From contig CAWJGO010000002.1 in assembly GCA_963842515.1 (NCBI GenBank), positions 1,302,001 through 1,366,000 on the forward strand: a DNA stretch of 64,000 nt, in the 5' to 3' direction. Shown piece by piece: positions 37,960 to 46,638 of the stretch. Made by a program: the position numbers and the translations under genes. The notes under the pieces were generated by a model. The model was not told the DNA's origin, did not search any database, and saw nothing but the letters and a program-made list of their open reading frames with translations. This DNA comes from CADEED01 sp963842515 (lineage in GTDB: Bacteria; Pseudomonadota; Gammaproteobacteria; Steroidobacterales; Steroidobacteraceae). How positions within the stretch are numbered: position 1 is the first letter of the stretch; every line of letters begins with the position of its first letter.

Positions 37960-38670
37960 ATGAACATCGCCAAAAACGACGCTGCGGCGTCAAACATCGT
38001 CGACCCGGGCGGCGAAACTCTGGCACAACGCGAGCGGTTGCTCGCCATCGGCCGCAGCGCCAGCGGAATCGCCGAGGAAATCGACAACGCGATCGCACCC
38101 ATCGCGCTGTACACCGAGGCCCTGCTGGCGCGCGAAACGCTGAGCGAGCGAGCGCGGCACTATCTGGCGAGCATCCGGCGTGCCGCCGATGAGGTCGCTT
38201 CATCCGTCAGGCGGCTGCGCGAGACTCAACACCAGGAGACCCGGCGCATGCCGGCTGGGTTGGCGACTCCGCGAACCCTGCGCGTGTTGCTCATCGACGA
38301 CGACCCGTCGCTCATCGAGGCGCTGCGCAGCTCATTGATCGATGAGGGTCACAAAGTGAGCGCGGCGAGCGGCGGACAGGCAGGCATCGATACTTTCCGT
38401 GCCGCCGTCAGTGCCGGCATGCCTTTCGACATCGTGATCACCGATCTCGCCATGCCGGATGTGGACGGCCGCCAGGTGATCGCCAGCCTGCGTGCCGTGT
38501 CGCCTGCCACGCCCATCATCCTGCTGACCGGATGGGGACAACACGTAGCGAATGATAGCGAACGGCTTCCACCAGTCGACCGGTTGTTAGGCAAGCCTCC
38601 GCGCATTCGCGAGTTGCGCTGCGCGCTGGCCGAGCTCACCGAAAGGCGCGTGCCGACGCGCCTGGGTTAA
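37960..38670 (+). CDS. Response regulator with degenerate HisKA-like N-terminus and REC domain
   Basis: 236 residues, cytosolic. Residues 20-90 resemble a histidine-kinase dimerisation helix pair ('GRSASGIAEEIDNAIAPIAL', then 'LSERARHYLASIRRAADEVA'). However, the position of the phospho-accepting His (family pattern A-H-D/E-x-N-N) is E39. No HATPase domain follows. Residues 106-230 are a complete receiver domain: acidic pair D114/D115 ('VLLIDDDPSLIEA'), phospho-acceptor D162 ('DIVITDLAMPDVDG') and K212 in 'LLGKPP'. No output domain is present. It looks like a kinase remnant reduced to a dimerising receiver, perhaps a phosphate sink or adaptor. The start at 37960 is favoured over an upstream in-frame GTG/ATG because homology begins there. 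Confidence 0.8.
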   Translation: MNIAKNDAAASNIVDPGGETLAQRERLLAIGRSASGIAEEIDNAIAPIALYTEALLARETLSERARHYLASIRRAADEVASSVRRLRETQHQETRRMPAGLATPRTLRVLLIDDDPSLIEALRSSLIDEGHKVSAASGGQAGIDTFRAAVSAGMPFDIVITDLAMPDVDGRQVIASLRAVSPATPIILLTGWGQHVANDSERLPPVDRLLGKPPRIRELRCALAELTERRVPTRLG

Positions 38671-38751
38671 CCGGCGCCGAAGGCGCTGAAGGATTGCTCC
38701 GCAGCCTTCCGCGCTGTTTTCCGACAGTGCCGCGCGTGTGGACGCGCGAAA

Positions 38752-39759
38752 GTGCCCGGCATGGCGCAGATTCGCATCGGAATTTCAGGCTGGCGTTACG
38801 AACCGTGGCGCAAGATCTTCTATCCAGCGGATCTGCCGCAGCACCGTGAGCTGGAATTCGCCGCGCGCGCATTTGCGAGCATCGAAATCAACGGATCCTT
38901 CTATTCACTGCAGACACCGCGCAGTTATGCCGCGTGGTACGCGGCGACGCCCAAGGACTTCGTGTTCAGCGTGAAGGGCCCGCGCTACATCACGCACATC
39001 CTGCGGCTCAAGAACGCCAGAAAGCCGCTCGCGAATTTCTTCGCGTCGGGAGTATTCAACTTGCGCGAAAAGTTCGGGCCGCTCCTGTGGCAGCTGCCGC
39101 CGTCGCTGCGATACGAGGAGCGCCAGCTCGACGATTTCCTTGCAATGTTGCCGGCGAATACAGAGCAAGCCTTGCAGCTGGCGCGTGCGCGGGAGTCCCG
39201 CATGCACGGCCGATCGAGCCTGCGCATCGATGAACGGCGGCCGCTGCGTCATGCCCTCGAAGTGCGCCATGAATCCTTCGCGGCGGAATCCTTCATCGCG
39301 CTGCTGCGCCGGCATTCGGTCGCGCTCGTGGTGGCGGACACCGCGGGCAAATGGCCGTATATGGAAGACGTGACGGCCGACTTCATGTACTTGCGGCTGC
39401 ACGGCGACAAGGAGTTGTACTCCAGTGGCTATACCGAGGCGGCCATCGATCGCTGGGCGGACCGGGTGCGCCGGTGGCGTGGTGGCCAGGAACCGCGCGA
39501 CGCGCAGCGGATCGCGGCGAAATCTCCACGCGGCACGACGCAGCGTGACATCTACTGCTACTTCGACAACGACGTGAAAGTCCGCGCCCCGTTCGACGCC
39601 GAGCGCCTGAGGCAGAAGCTCTCGATCAGGCGCACGGACTCGAGCTTCAAGTTTCCCGCGCGCAGCGCGCTGCGCAACATTCGGCCCGTCACGCCGTTGC
39701 CACCTTTTCGCTGGCGCCGCCCGAAACGAAAATCCGTCAGGGCGGCAGCGCGAGACTGA
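38752..39759 (+). CDS. DUF72 domain-containing protein
   Basis: 335 residues, cytosolic. DUF72 proteins have a TIM-barrel fold of unknown activity. Motifs: 'IRIGISGWRYEPWRKIFYPA', 'FASIEINGSFYSLQTPRSYA', 'FVFSVKGPRYITHILRL', 'LWQLPPSLRYEERQLDDFL' and 'FMYLRLHGDKELYSSGY'. The barrel ends near residue 290; the remaining 45 residues are basic and unrelated. The start may be the GTG at 38752 or the ATG three codons later. Its 3' end overlaps the convergent EamA gene by 23 bp. Confidence 0.9.
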   Translation: MPGMAQIRIGISGWRYEPWRKIFYPADLPQHRELEFAARAFASIEINGSFYSLQTPRSYAAWYAATPKDFVFSVKGPRYITHILRLKNARKPLANFFASGVFNLREKFGPLLWQLPPSLRYEERQLDDFLAMLPANTEQALQLARARESRMHGRSSLRIDERRPLRHALEVRHESFAAESFIALLRRHSVALVVADTAGKWPYMEDVTADFMYLRLHGDKELYSSGYTEAAIDRWADRVRRWRGGQEPRDAQRIAAKSPRGTTQRDIYCYFDNDVKVRAPFDAERLRQKLSIRRTDSSFKFPARSALRNIRPVTPLPPFRWRRPKRKSVRAAARD

Positions 39760-40597
39760 TGACGCCGCCGACGATGAGCGCCGCGCCGACGATGCGCCAC
39801 GGACCCGAATCCTCTCGTAGCAGGCGCGAACCGAACCACGCACCCACGAGCGTGGACAGTTCGCGCGCTGGCGCAACGTGGCTCACCGGTGCCAGCCGCA
39901 TGGCGAACAGGACGAGTATGTAGCCGAGTGGTCCCAGCACACTGACGATGATCACGGGGCGGCGGTAGATACGCGCCTCGAGCGCCACGCCCGCGCGGTC
40001 GCGCCAGGCGCGCGGCGCCAGCACGAGCGTGCGGAACAGGTTGCCGGTGAAATCGATGACGAACGGGGAGATCAGCAACACCTTCACCGCCCAGCCATCG
40101 TTGAGCGTGTACGCCGCGATGAGCGCGCCGGTGAGCAGCCCGTAGAACACGCCGAGGCGCGGCGCGCGCCGGTGATGACCGACCAATCCTGCCACCAGCA
40201 GGATACCGCCAACGATGAGCAGCATGCCGACGATCGAGCGCGTGGTGAGCGCCTCACCTAACAACAATCCGGCACCGATGAAAGACAGCAGCGGACCAGT
40301 GCCGCGCGCAATCGGGTACACCACCGACAGATCCGAGTGCCGGTAACCGGTCTGCAGGCTCAGCGAATACAGCAGGTGCAAAACCGAGGTGGCGGCAAGC
40401 GCGAGCCAGTGCCGCGCCTCGAACACTGGCTGCTCGACGATCAGCACGGCAATGACGACCGGTCCGTAGACGAGCACGGAACCGGCCGAGAACAACCACA
40501 CGAAGTGCCGCGATTCGGCGGCGACCTTGGCGGAAATGTTCCAGCTCGCATGCGTCAGCGCAGCCAGCAGCACCAGGGCGAGTGCGGCAAAGGTCAT
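39737..40597 (-). CDS. EamA/DMT-superfamily membrane transporter
   Basis: 286 residues with about ten hydrophobic segments arranged as two EamA repeats, for example 'ALALVLLAALTHASWNISAK', 'SIVGMLLIVGGILLVAGLVG', 'GVFYGLLTGALIAAYTLNDG' and 'IVGAALIVGGVISLALPP'. EamA members export amino acids or other metabolites; the substrate cannot be predicted. Conserved 'LSVVYPIARGTGPLLSFIGA' and 'ELSTLVGAWFGSRLL' are the usual end-of-repeat motifs. The start at 40597 places the first helix directly after the N-terminus. It is convergent and overlapping with the DUF72 gene. Confidence 0.88.
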   Translation of the reverse strand: MTFAALALVLLAALTHASWNISAKVAAESRHFVWLFSAGSVLVYGPVVIAVLIVEQPVFEARHWLALAATSVLHLLYSLSLQTGYRHSDLSVVYPIARGTGPLLSFIGAGLLLGEALTTRSIVGMLLIVGGILLVAGLVGHHRRAPRLGVFYGLLTGALIAAYTLNDGWAVKVLLISPFVIDFTGNLFRTLVLAPRAWRDRAGVALEARIYRRPVIIVSVLGPLGYILVLFAMRLAPVSHVAPARELSTLVGAWFGSRLLREDSGPWRIVGAALIVGGVISLALPP

Positions 40598-40718
40598 TCG
40601 GCGGGGTAACTCACTGGTTCGAACTTCAAATCGAAAGCGCGGGTTTTGCAAACCCGGTCGCTACCTCGACAAGCCGTCCTAATATGAATCTGCTTATCGC
40701 CGACGACGTAAAACGTCA

Positions 40719-40747
40719 TTGACACAGGATTCTTCGCGGGCCAACAT
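40719..40747 (+). promoter_or_regulatory. Candidate sigma70-like promoter upstream of the large TonB-dependent receptor
   Basis: A perfect -35 hexamer TTGACA at 40719-40724 is followed after 17 bp by CAACAT at 40742-40747, a weak -10. It is inside the 346-bp non-coding stretch 40598-40943, giving a leader of nearly 200 nt. The same stretch contains inverted repeats CGGGTTT/AAACCCG (about 40640-40656) and GACGT/ACGTC (about 40704-40717, just before the -35), which could be operator sites. No coding feature is supported there, although one frame stays open upstream of the receptor start. Confidence 0.35.
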
Positions 40748-40943
40748 CAAAAACAATCAAATGCGATCAAGACTGGTCGTCGGGGACGACCACGAAGCTT
40801 CGGCTCGGGAGCTTCGAACGTCCGCAGGTCGAACAAAAAGATGCGCCGTGACAGCGGCATACGAAGCACGGTTCAGCGTTCGACCGCGCTTCGCCGGTCT
40901 CAAAGAAACGCGCAAAACATTGCACTCGGGGGAGGGGCAAGAC

Positions 40944-43900
40944 ATGCGGAATTCATCGCGTCAGCGCACTTTCGGTCGCCGTCCTGGTGATCGGTTCATT
41001 GGATCTTCGGCGGGCCTCGCGGCTCTGCTACTGAGTTCGACGCCGCTCGCCTCGGCGCAGGATGCCGACCCGGCGCCGACCACGCCGACCGCGCCTACCG
41101 CGCCAACTGCGCCAACTGCGCCAGCCGCGCCCGCGGCGGAGCTGGACGAAGTCACTGTCGTTGGGACGCGCGCGTCCCAACAAGCTTCGATCAATCGCAA
41201 AAAGACCGGCAAGACGGCGATGGATTCCATCTCCGCCGAGGATGTCGGCAAATTCCCAGATCAGAACGTCAACGAAGCCATTTCCCGCGTGGCGGGCGTC
41301 GCGCTCGATCGCGGCGACAATGGCGAGGGCCAGGGCATTTCGATCCGCGGCAACGGCATGGAGGCCACCCGCGTCGAAATCGACGGCATGGGCGTCTTGA
41401 ACACCAATGGCGCGCTGTCAGGTGGCGCCGGAGCCGCCACCGGCGGTCGCGCGGCCGATCTGCGCGAATTGCCCGCTGCCATCATCAAGACCATCGACGT
41501 CATCAAAGGCACCACGGCGGACATGACGGAAGGCTCGCTGGGCGGCTCGGTGATCATCGAAACGCGCAGCGGTCTCGAGTTCGATAAACCGTTCTTTCAG
41601 CTCGCCACCGACGGCCAGCAGAATTCCATTACCGAAAAGCTGACCCCGAGCGGTTCGGCTTTTTTCGGCCGGACCTTCATGGACGGCCGCTTTGGCATCG
41701 TCGGCAACGTCAATTATTCGGAATTCGAGACCATATCGGATATTCAACAGCCGCAGACATCGGGCAATGCCGGGCCATCGCGCAGCGCCGATTTCGATCA
41801 ATCACCGGACAAGACCTTTACCTACGATCCGAGCATCGTCGACCCGACCGCGACGGCCGGGAATTTTCGAGTTCTGGGACCCGGAGGCGTACCGACCTAT
41901 GCGTCGCTGTCGCCCATCGACATCCTGACGAGGTCGGCTGCCGCCGCGTCGCCGACGGATTGCCTGGCGGCGTTTCCGGCGCTGACGACGGCGCAATTGA
42001 ACGCCATTCAGGCGGGCGACAACGTGCTGGGCACTGTCCCGACCTCCGCCGTCACCGCCGCGAACAACCGCACCGCGGCGCAGCTCGAGCAGACGAACGG
42101 ATTGCAGACTTGCCTGAACCAATGGAACGACTACGCGCCTTCGCTCATTCGGGCGTTTCCGCGCAAGGCCTCGGAGGAAAGGATCTCGGCCCAATTGCGT
42201 TTTGATTTTCGGGTGAGTGACGATTGGACGGTTTATGCCGCCTATCAGAAGGCGGACCGCCACGTCACCAACGTCGACAACACGCTCAATCTCGGCAGCC
42301 CGGCCTATAACCAGGCCGCCTCCTTCACCCAGACCGCGCCTGCGGCCAACTCGAATGCACTGATCACGCTACGCGCAGTCAACACCGGACTTGGCTACAG
42401 CTTCAACTCCACCGGCCTGTGCGGCGCTCCAACGGTGACCGGAACCGGCACCGCGCAGACGACGACTGGTTGCGGCGTGGCCAGCGACATGAGCAACGTC
42501 GTGGTCGACGACACCCACCATGTCACCTCGTTCCATTTGAACGACGGCAACGCCAACATCGACGCCATCAATCAGGATCTCGACATCGAAACCTGGAATT
42601 GGCAGACCGGTGCCCACTTCGAACGTGACCGACTCAAAGTCGATTTCCTGTATGGAGATTCCGGCTCGACATGGCAGCGCACGCAGCTTCGCACCGCCGT
42701 GAACTTCACCTACGGCGGCGTGGACGCACACATCACGCCCTCCGGTCTGTGGACTTACGATCTGCCGGCGGGGCTCGATCTCGCGACCTTGCCCTATTCA
42801 GCTCTGAACCCCGTCATCGCGCGAGCGGTGTCCAACGCCACCGCCGTTCAGGCGGGCTCGCCGGCCTATACGGCGGCTCAAGCGGCGCAATGGGGCAACA
42901 ATTTCACGCTCACCTGGCGCCCGCAGATGACGGATGACGCCGAGAACCAGACCAAGCTGGATTTCGATTACGACGTTTCAGAGTCGCTGCCGTTCGTGAC
43001 CCACTTCCTGACGGGCTGGCAGCACCGCAAGCACACCGGGAATGGATGGGCCGGCGGTGGCTACACGGTGCGGCCCGGCACGGGCAACGTGGGCGCGGCG
43101 GGATATGTGGCACCGGTCGTGGTTCCGACCGAAAACCTTACCGTCAACTATCGCTCCTGCATGCCGACGGCGACCTCCACCCAGCCCTGCCAATACGGTT
43201 TCGTCCCAGGGAGCACGATCGGCACCAACAACAGCCCCGTCGCCAATCTGAGCAACACACTGTTCGGCACGATGACGTTCACGCCCCAGGACCTCCAGGG
43301 TGTGATTTCGAACGCTTTGTACACGAAGGACTATCCGTTCCTGGGGGACTATCCGGACAAGGGCGATGTCATGACCAATTGGCCGTACATCAATCCGGCC
43401 GCCATCGCCGCGGCCATTCCCGAGCAGTTCTTTGACCTGCACTGCATGAAGTACTGCACGGCCAATGACGGCAACGTCTATGAGCAGCCGCACTCCGCGT
43501 ACGACGAACTCACCGACGCCGGTTACTTCATGTTCGACTTCGAACAAAAACTGCCGTGGGACATGCTCTTCAACGGCAACGTCGGCACGCGCTACGTCAC
43601 CACTGCGACGAACTCCACGGGCTTCATGACACTGGCCCACACGGCAGTGACGCCGGCTTACAACCCGGTCACCAATCCCGGCGCCGTGGTCACCACCACG
43701 GTCGCGATGAACACGTCGATCAAGGGCGACGATTCGAATTGGCTGCCGGCCTATAACTTCAATCTCTGGGTCTTGCCCGAGCAGCTGGTGCTCCGCTATT
43801 ACAAAGGCGAAGTGATGTCGCGCCCGCCGCCGGGGTCTCTGCTGCCCTCGGGAACCTGCACCATCGACGAACGCAACACTGCCGACGTCAATGGGACCGT

Positions 43901-44741
43901 CGACAATCCGAACACCTGTTCAGGCCGCGTCGGCAATCCGGCCCTGCAACCGTTCCTGGCTAACAACATGAACATTTCGCTCGAGTGGTATCCCACCGAA
44001 GATTTGATGTTCTCGGTCGCCCACTATCGCAACAAGATTCGTGTTGGCGCCCCGATCAACGCCAATATGCCGGCCTCGAACCTGTTCGGAGGAAGTGACG
44101 CGGTTGATCCGGTAACCGGGCAGCCATTGTCGGAATTGGACTTCACCTATCCTTCTTACATCAACGGCCCTTCCGGGACTCAACTGGGCATGGAATACAC
44201 CGCGAAAGTGGCCTTCACCTTCTTGCCGTGGATCTTGAGGCATACCGGCGTGGATGCGAACTACTCCGAATTGGACTTCGACAATTTTGCGACGTCGCGG
44301 GATCTGATCACCGGCGACTTCAACCCGCCGCAACTTCAGCGCACCTACTTCAAGAATTTCGCGGTGTGGTACGACGACGGCAAGTTCAATGCGCGCGTGT
44401 CCTATCAGGGCGCATCCGAGTTCTTCGACTTCATCTCGTCCTGTTCGAACGCCATCAACAATTACCCGACTTCGTTCGCGCAATGCCCGGGACAAACCAT
44501 CCGTACGCCTTACAACCCGGGCGGCACGAACTATCGGGAGGCCACGGAGTTTTACGATCTGAAACTGGGCTACCAGTTCAACGAGCATCTCAATGTCTAC
44601 TTCTCGGGACGCAACATTACCCGCGAGGCGACCTACCGCAGCATTCAACCCAACAATGTCTACTCCGACGGGGCGCCGACCCTTCAACAGTTCAGCTATG
44701 GCGGTGCGCGTTGGCAGCTTGGGGTGGCCTGGGAGATGTGA
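40944..44741 (+). CDS. Large TonB-dependent receptor (proteobacterial 1000+ residue type)
   Basis: 1265 residues. It is an outer-membrane active transporter driven by TonB-ExbBD. The start at 40944 has a strong GGGGGAGGGG Shine-Dalgarno and is followed by a signal peptide ('SSAGLAALLLSSTPLASAQD'). A Pro-Thr-Ala repeat linker (about residues 40-58) precedes the TonB-box-like 'AELDEVTVVGTRASQQASIN'. The plug domain has 'AISRVAGVALDRGDNGEGQG', 'ISIRGNGMEATRVEIDGMG' and 'GSLGGSVIIETRSGLEFDKP'. The long barrel ends 'QQFSYGGARWQLGVAWEM'. This subfamily is often linked to plant-polysaccharide or oligosaccharide uptake, but no glycoside hydrolase lies nearby, so the substrate is open. A clear terminator follows. 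Confidence 0.93.
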   Translation: MRNSSRQRTFGRRPGDRFIGSSAGLAALLLSSTPLASAQDADPAPTTPTAPTAPTAPTAPAAPAAELDEVTVVGTRASQQASINRKKTGKTAMDSISAEDVGKFPDQNVNEAISRVAGVALDRGDNGEGQGISIRGNGMEATRVEIDGMGVLNTNGALSGGAGAATGGRAADLRELPAAIIKTIDVIKGTTADMTEGSLGGSVIIETRSGLEFDKPFFQLATDGQQNSITEKLTPSGSAFFGRTFMDGRFGIVGNVNYSEFETISDIQQPQTSGNAGPSRSADFDQSPDKTFTYDPSIVDPTATAGNFRVLGPGGVPTYASLSPIDILTRSAAAASPTDCLAAFPALTTAQLNAIQAGDNVLGTVPTSAVTAANNRTAAQLEQTNGLQTCLNQWNDYAPSLIRAFPRKASEERISAQLRFDFRVSDDWTVYAAYQKADRHVTNVDNTLNLGSPAYNQAASFTQTAPAANSNALITLRAVNTGLGYSFNSTGLCGAPTVTGTGTAQTTTGCGVASDMSNVVVDDTHHVTSFHLNDGNANIDAINQDLDIETWNWQTGAHFERDRLKVDFLYGDSGSTWQRTQLRTAVNFTYGGVDAHITPSGLWTYDLPAGLDLATLPYSALNPVIARAVSNATAVQAGSPAYTAAQAAQWGNNFTLTWRPQMTDDAENQTKLDFDYDVSESLPFVTHFLTGWQHRKHTGNGWAGGGYTVRPGTGNVGAAGYVAPVVVPTENLTVNYRSCMPTATSTQPCQYGFVPGSTIGTNNSPVANLSNTLFGTMTFTPQDLQGVISNALYTKDYPFLGDYPDKGDVMTNWPYINPAAIAAAIPEQFFDLHCMKYCTANDGNVYEQPHSAYDELTDAGYFMFDFEQKLPWDMLFNGNVGTRYVTTATNSTGFMTLAHTAVTPAYNPVTNPGAVVTTTVAMNTSIKGDDSNWLPAYNFNLWVLPEQLVLRYYKGEVMSRPPPGSLLPSGTCTIDERNTADVNGTVDNPNTCSGRVGNPALQPFLANNMNISLEWYPTEDLMFSVAHYRNKIRVGAPINANMPASNLFGGSDAVDPVTGQPLSELDFTYPSYINGPSGTQLGMEYTAKVAFTFLPWILRHTGVDANYSELDFDNFATSRDLITGDFNPPQLQRTYFKNFAVWYDDGKFNARVSYQGASEFFDFISSCSNAINNYPTSFAQCPGQTIRTPYNPGGTNYREATEFYDLKLGYQFNEHLNVYFSGRNITREATYRSIQPNNVYSDGAPTLQQFSYGGARWQLGVAWEM

Positions 44742-44796
44742 CGGGACACGCCGCATCTCATAGACCGATCAGCTGACCCTCTGCGCTGATCCTGCG

Positions 44797-44834
44797 AAAG
44801 GCGCGTCGGTACTGCCGGCGCGCCTTTTCTTTTT
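44797..44834 (+). terminator. Rho-independent terminator after the TonB-dependent receptor
   Basis: The stem AAAGGCGCG / CGCGCCTTT has a loop of about ten bases and is followed by TTTTCTTTTT. It lies 56 bp after the receptor stop codon in the correct orientation. This is the clearest intrinsic terminator in the window. Confidence 0.85.
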
Positions 44835-44850
44835 GCGTTCGCTCTTGAGC

Positions 44851-45195
44851 TCACCGGGACATCCGCGCGATCAGTTTTTTCGGCGCCAGCACGCGGAAGC
44901 TTTCGCGGATCAGCTCATCGAGCTCATCCCAATCGGTGGCCGCATCGAGCTGCACACCGGCGATGTTTGGGAACCACACCGGACGGAAAAACGGCGCACG
45001 CCGGAAACGTGTCGCCTTGCAGGACTCGGCGGAGAGCCGAAAGGTCAGCACGCAGACAGGGCCCTGCGAGCCTGCGGCTGTGGCGTACGCCGGTGGCCAG
45101 CCGTCGGCAATCATCAACACGTGAGCGAAATTCTTCAGCCCGACGCGCGAGATAGTACATCGCACGCTCGCGTAGTCGCGGTAGGCTCTCGGCAT
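44851..45195 (-). CDS. MmcQ/YjbR-family protein, apparently N-terminally truncated
   Basis: 114 residues, soluble. The second half fits the CyaY-like YjbR fold well: 'WFPNIAGVQLDAATDWDELD' and 'LIRESFRVLAPKKLIARMSR'; 'SRVGLKNFAHVLMIADG' corresponds to the central strand. The usual first 25-30 residues ('...LALPGAxE...' region) are missing and replaced by 'MPRAYRDYASVRCTI'. Sequence upstream is occupied by the divergent barrel-protein gene, only 16 bp away. It may be a trimmed but functional protein or a decaying copy. Function of the family is unknown (DNA-binding has been suggested from structure). Confidence 0.5.
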   Translation of the reverse strand: MPRAYRDYASVRCTISRVGLKNFAHVLMIADGWPPAYATAAGSQGPVCVLTFRLSAESCKATRFRRAPFFRPVWFPNIAGVQLDAATDWDELDELIRESFRVLAPKKLIARMSR

Positions 45196-45211
45196 CTTGC
45201 GGAGGAGCGGT

Positions 45212-45796
45212 ATGGCAACACTGGTCCGGCTGGCGATGGCATTGCTTTTCTTGAGTTCCGCGCTGGCCCGCGCCGAAAACGGCGATTGGTCGGCGACGGT
45301 TTACGGCGCGCGAATTTCAACGCAGCCCGGTTGGGAAGACATCATCGTCGACCCTCCCGGCACTGAGTTCGTCGATTCCTACCTGTTCGCGGCGGCGGTG
45401 GCGCGTCAATACGCGCAGCGCATGGACGGAGCGCTCACGCTCGAAGCGGAAGGCCAGGTCGTACGTCACTTTCATGACCAGACACATTGGGAATTCAATG
45501 CAATTCCCATCGTGGTGCGATGGAACCGGTTTCCATGGAGCGCTCACGTCGCGACCTCGGCGGCTTTCGGAATCGGCCTTTCCTACGCAACAGAACTGCC
45601 GCCCGTGGAAGTGGAGCTCGAAGGCGAGAGCCACCGCTCCCTGGTGTACTGGCTCATGGAACTGACGGCGGGACCCGTTGATGCGCGCTGGGCAATATCC
45701 TTACGATTGCATCACCGCTCGGTGGCATACGGCCTCATGGGCGAGGAAGGAGGCATGAACGCCGTGGGGCTCGGCCTGCGTTATCAATGGAGGTAA
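45212..45796 (+). CDS. Exported small beta-barrel-like protein, unknown function
   Basis: 194 residues with a signal peptide ('LVRLAMALLFLSSALARAEN'). The mature part has alternating hydrophobic/aromatic strands ('DGALTLEAEGQVVRHFHD', 'WSAHVATSAAFGIGLSYATE') and ends 'NAVGLGLRYQWR'. This pattern is typical of eight-stranded outer-membrane proteins. 'WAISLRLHHRSVAYGLMGEE' recalls PagL-like lipid A deacylases, but the catalytic His-Ser pair cannot be placed with confidence. The start has a GGAGGAG Shine-Dalgarno 5 nt upstream. It may be coupled to the downstream oxygenase gene, whose longest reading overlaps it by 10 bp. Confidence 0.6.
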   Translation: MATLVRLAMALLFLSSALARAENGDWSATVYGARISTQPGWEDIIVDPPGTEFVDSYLFAAAVARQYAQRMDGALTLEAEGQVVRHFHDQTHWEFNAIPIVVRWNRFPWSAHVATSAAFGIGLSYATELPPVEVELEGESHRSLVYWLMELTAGPVDARWAISLRLHHRSVAYGLMGEEGGMNAVGLGLRYQWR

Positions 45797-46623
45797 TCGC
45801 TCCGGCCATGAATGCTCTACGGCAACTCGATGCCCGCAATCTCGCCTGGCTGCGCGAGCAGATGAATCTCGCCTGCGACCTGTCCATATCGGTCGAATCG
45901 CTGCGCAAACTCGGGTTTTCCGACGAAGCCATCCTCGACGGCATCGAATCGATCCGCCCTCGCGGTGACGCGCTGACCGACGGCGTACACCTGCCGCCGC
46001 TCATTCGCCGCAAGCCAGCCAACCTGCACAAGGTCGACCACCCGGCGGTCGACATGTACACACTCGACGATTTTCTGAGCGCCAAGGAGTGCGGCCGCCT
46101 CGTTGCGCTCATCGGCCATCACCTGACACCTTCGACACTGTCGTTTCCGTCTGCCGACAATTACTTTCGTACCAGCCAGTCGGCGCACCTGTGCCACCTG
46201 CGCAGCCCGGTGGCCATCGCGATCGACGCCAAGATCTGCAAGACGCTCGGGATCCGCGCGGAATATTCGGAAGGCATCCAGGCACAGCGATACGACGTCG
46301 GCCAGGAATTCAAACCGCACTGGGACTACTTCGAACCCGGAACTGATGTGTACCGCCGCCTCGCCGGCGTGCGCGGCAATCGCACCTGGACCTTCATGGT
46401 CTATCTGAACGACGAGCTGGCAGGTGGCGCCACGCGTTTCACGGAGATCGATCACGCCGTGCAGCCGAAGACCGGCATGGCGCTGCTCTGGAACAACCTC
46501 AAGGAAGACGGCTCACCGAATGCACTCACGATGCACTGTGGCGAACCCGTGACGCGAGGCCACAAGGTGATCATCACCAAGTGGTTTCGGGTGCACGGCG
46601 ACGGGCGGCTATTCCACGAGTAG
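45787..46623 (+). CDS. Prolyl 4-hydroxylase-like 2-oxoglutarate/Fe(II) dioxygenase
   Basis: Up to 278 residues, cytosolic. The double-stranded beta-helix domain carries the Fe(II) ligands H178 and D180 ('GQEFKPHWDYFEPGTD') and H250, plus the 2-oxoglutarate-binding lysine K260 ('TMHCGEPVTRGHKVIITKWF'). 'RTWTFMVYLNDELAGGATRF' is a core strand pair typical of P4Hc-type enzymes. The N-terminal 90 residues are helical and specific. A second possible start is ATG 45808; the GGAGGT at 45789-45794 lies 13 nt upstream of it, and the longer start lacks a clear Shine-Dalgarno. Bacterial members hydroxylate prolyl residues of proteins such as EF-Tu or peptides; the target here is unknown. Confidence 0.85.
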   Translation: MEVIAPAMNALRQLDARNLAWLREQMNLACDLSISVESLRKLGFSDEAILDGIESIRPRGDALTDGVHLPPLIRRKPANLHKVDHPAVDMYTLDDFLSAKECGRLVALIGHHLTPSTLSFPSADNYFRTSQSAHLCHLRSPVAIAIDAKICKTLGIRAEYSEGIQAQRYDVGQEFKPHWDYFEPGTDVYRRLAGVRGNRTWTFMVYLNDELAGGATRFTEIDHAVQPKTGMALLWNNLKEDGSPNALTMHCGEPVTRGHKVIITKWFRVHGDGRLFHE

Positions 46624-46638
46624 CGCCCTCGCCCGGCC

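Noticed and set aside
41070..41125. Short tandem repeat of ACC-GCG-CC(C/T)-type units near the start of the large TonB receptor
   Set aside because: It encodes a Pro-Thr-Ala linker after the signal peptide, common in this receptor class; it could vary in length but shows no other significance.
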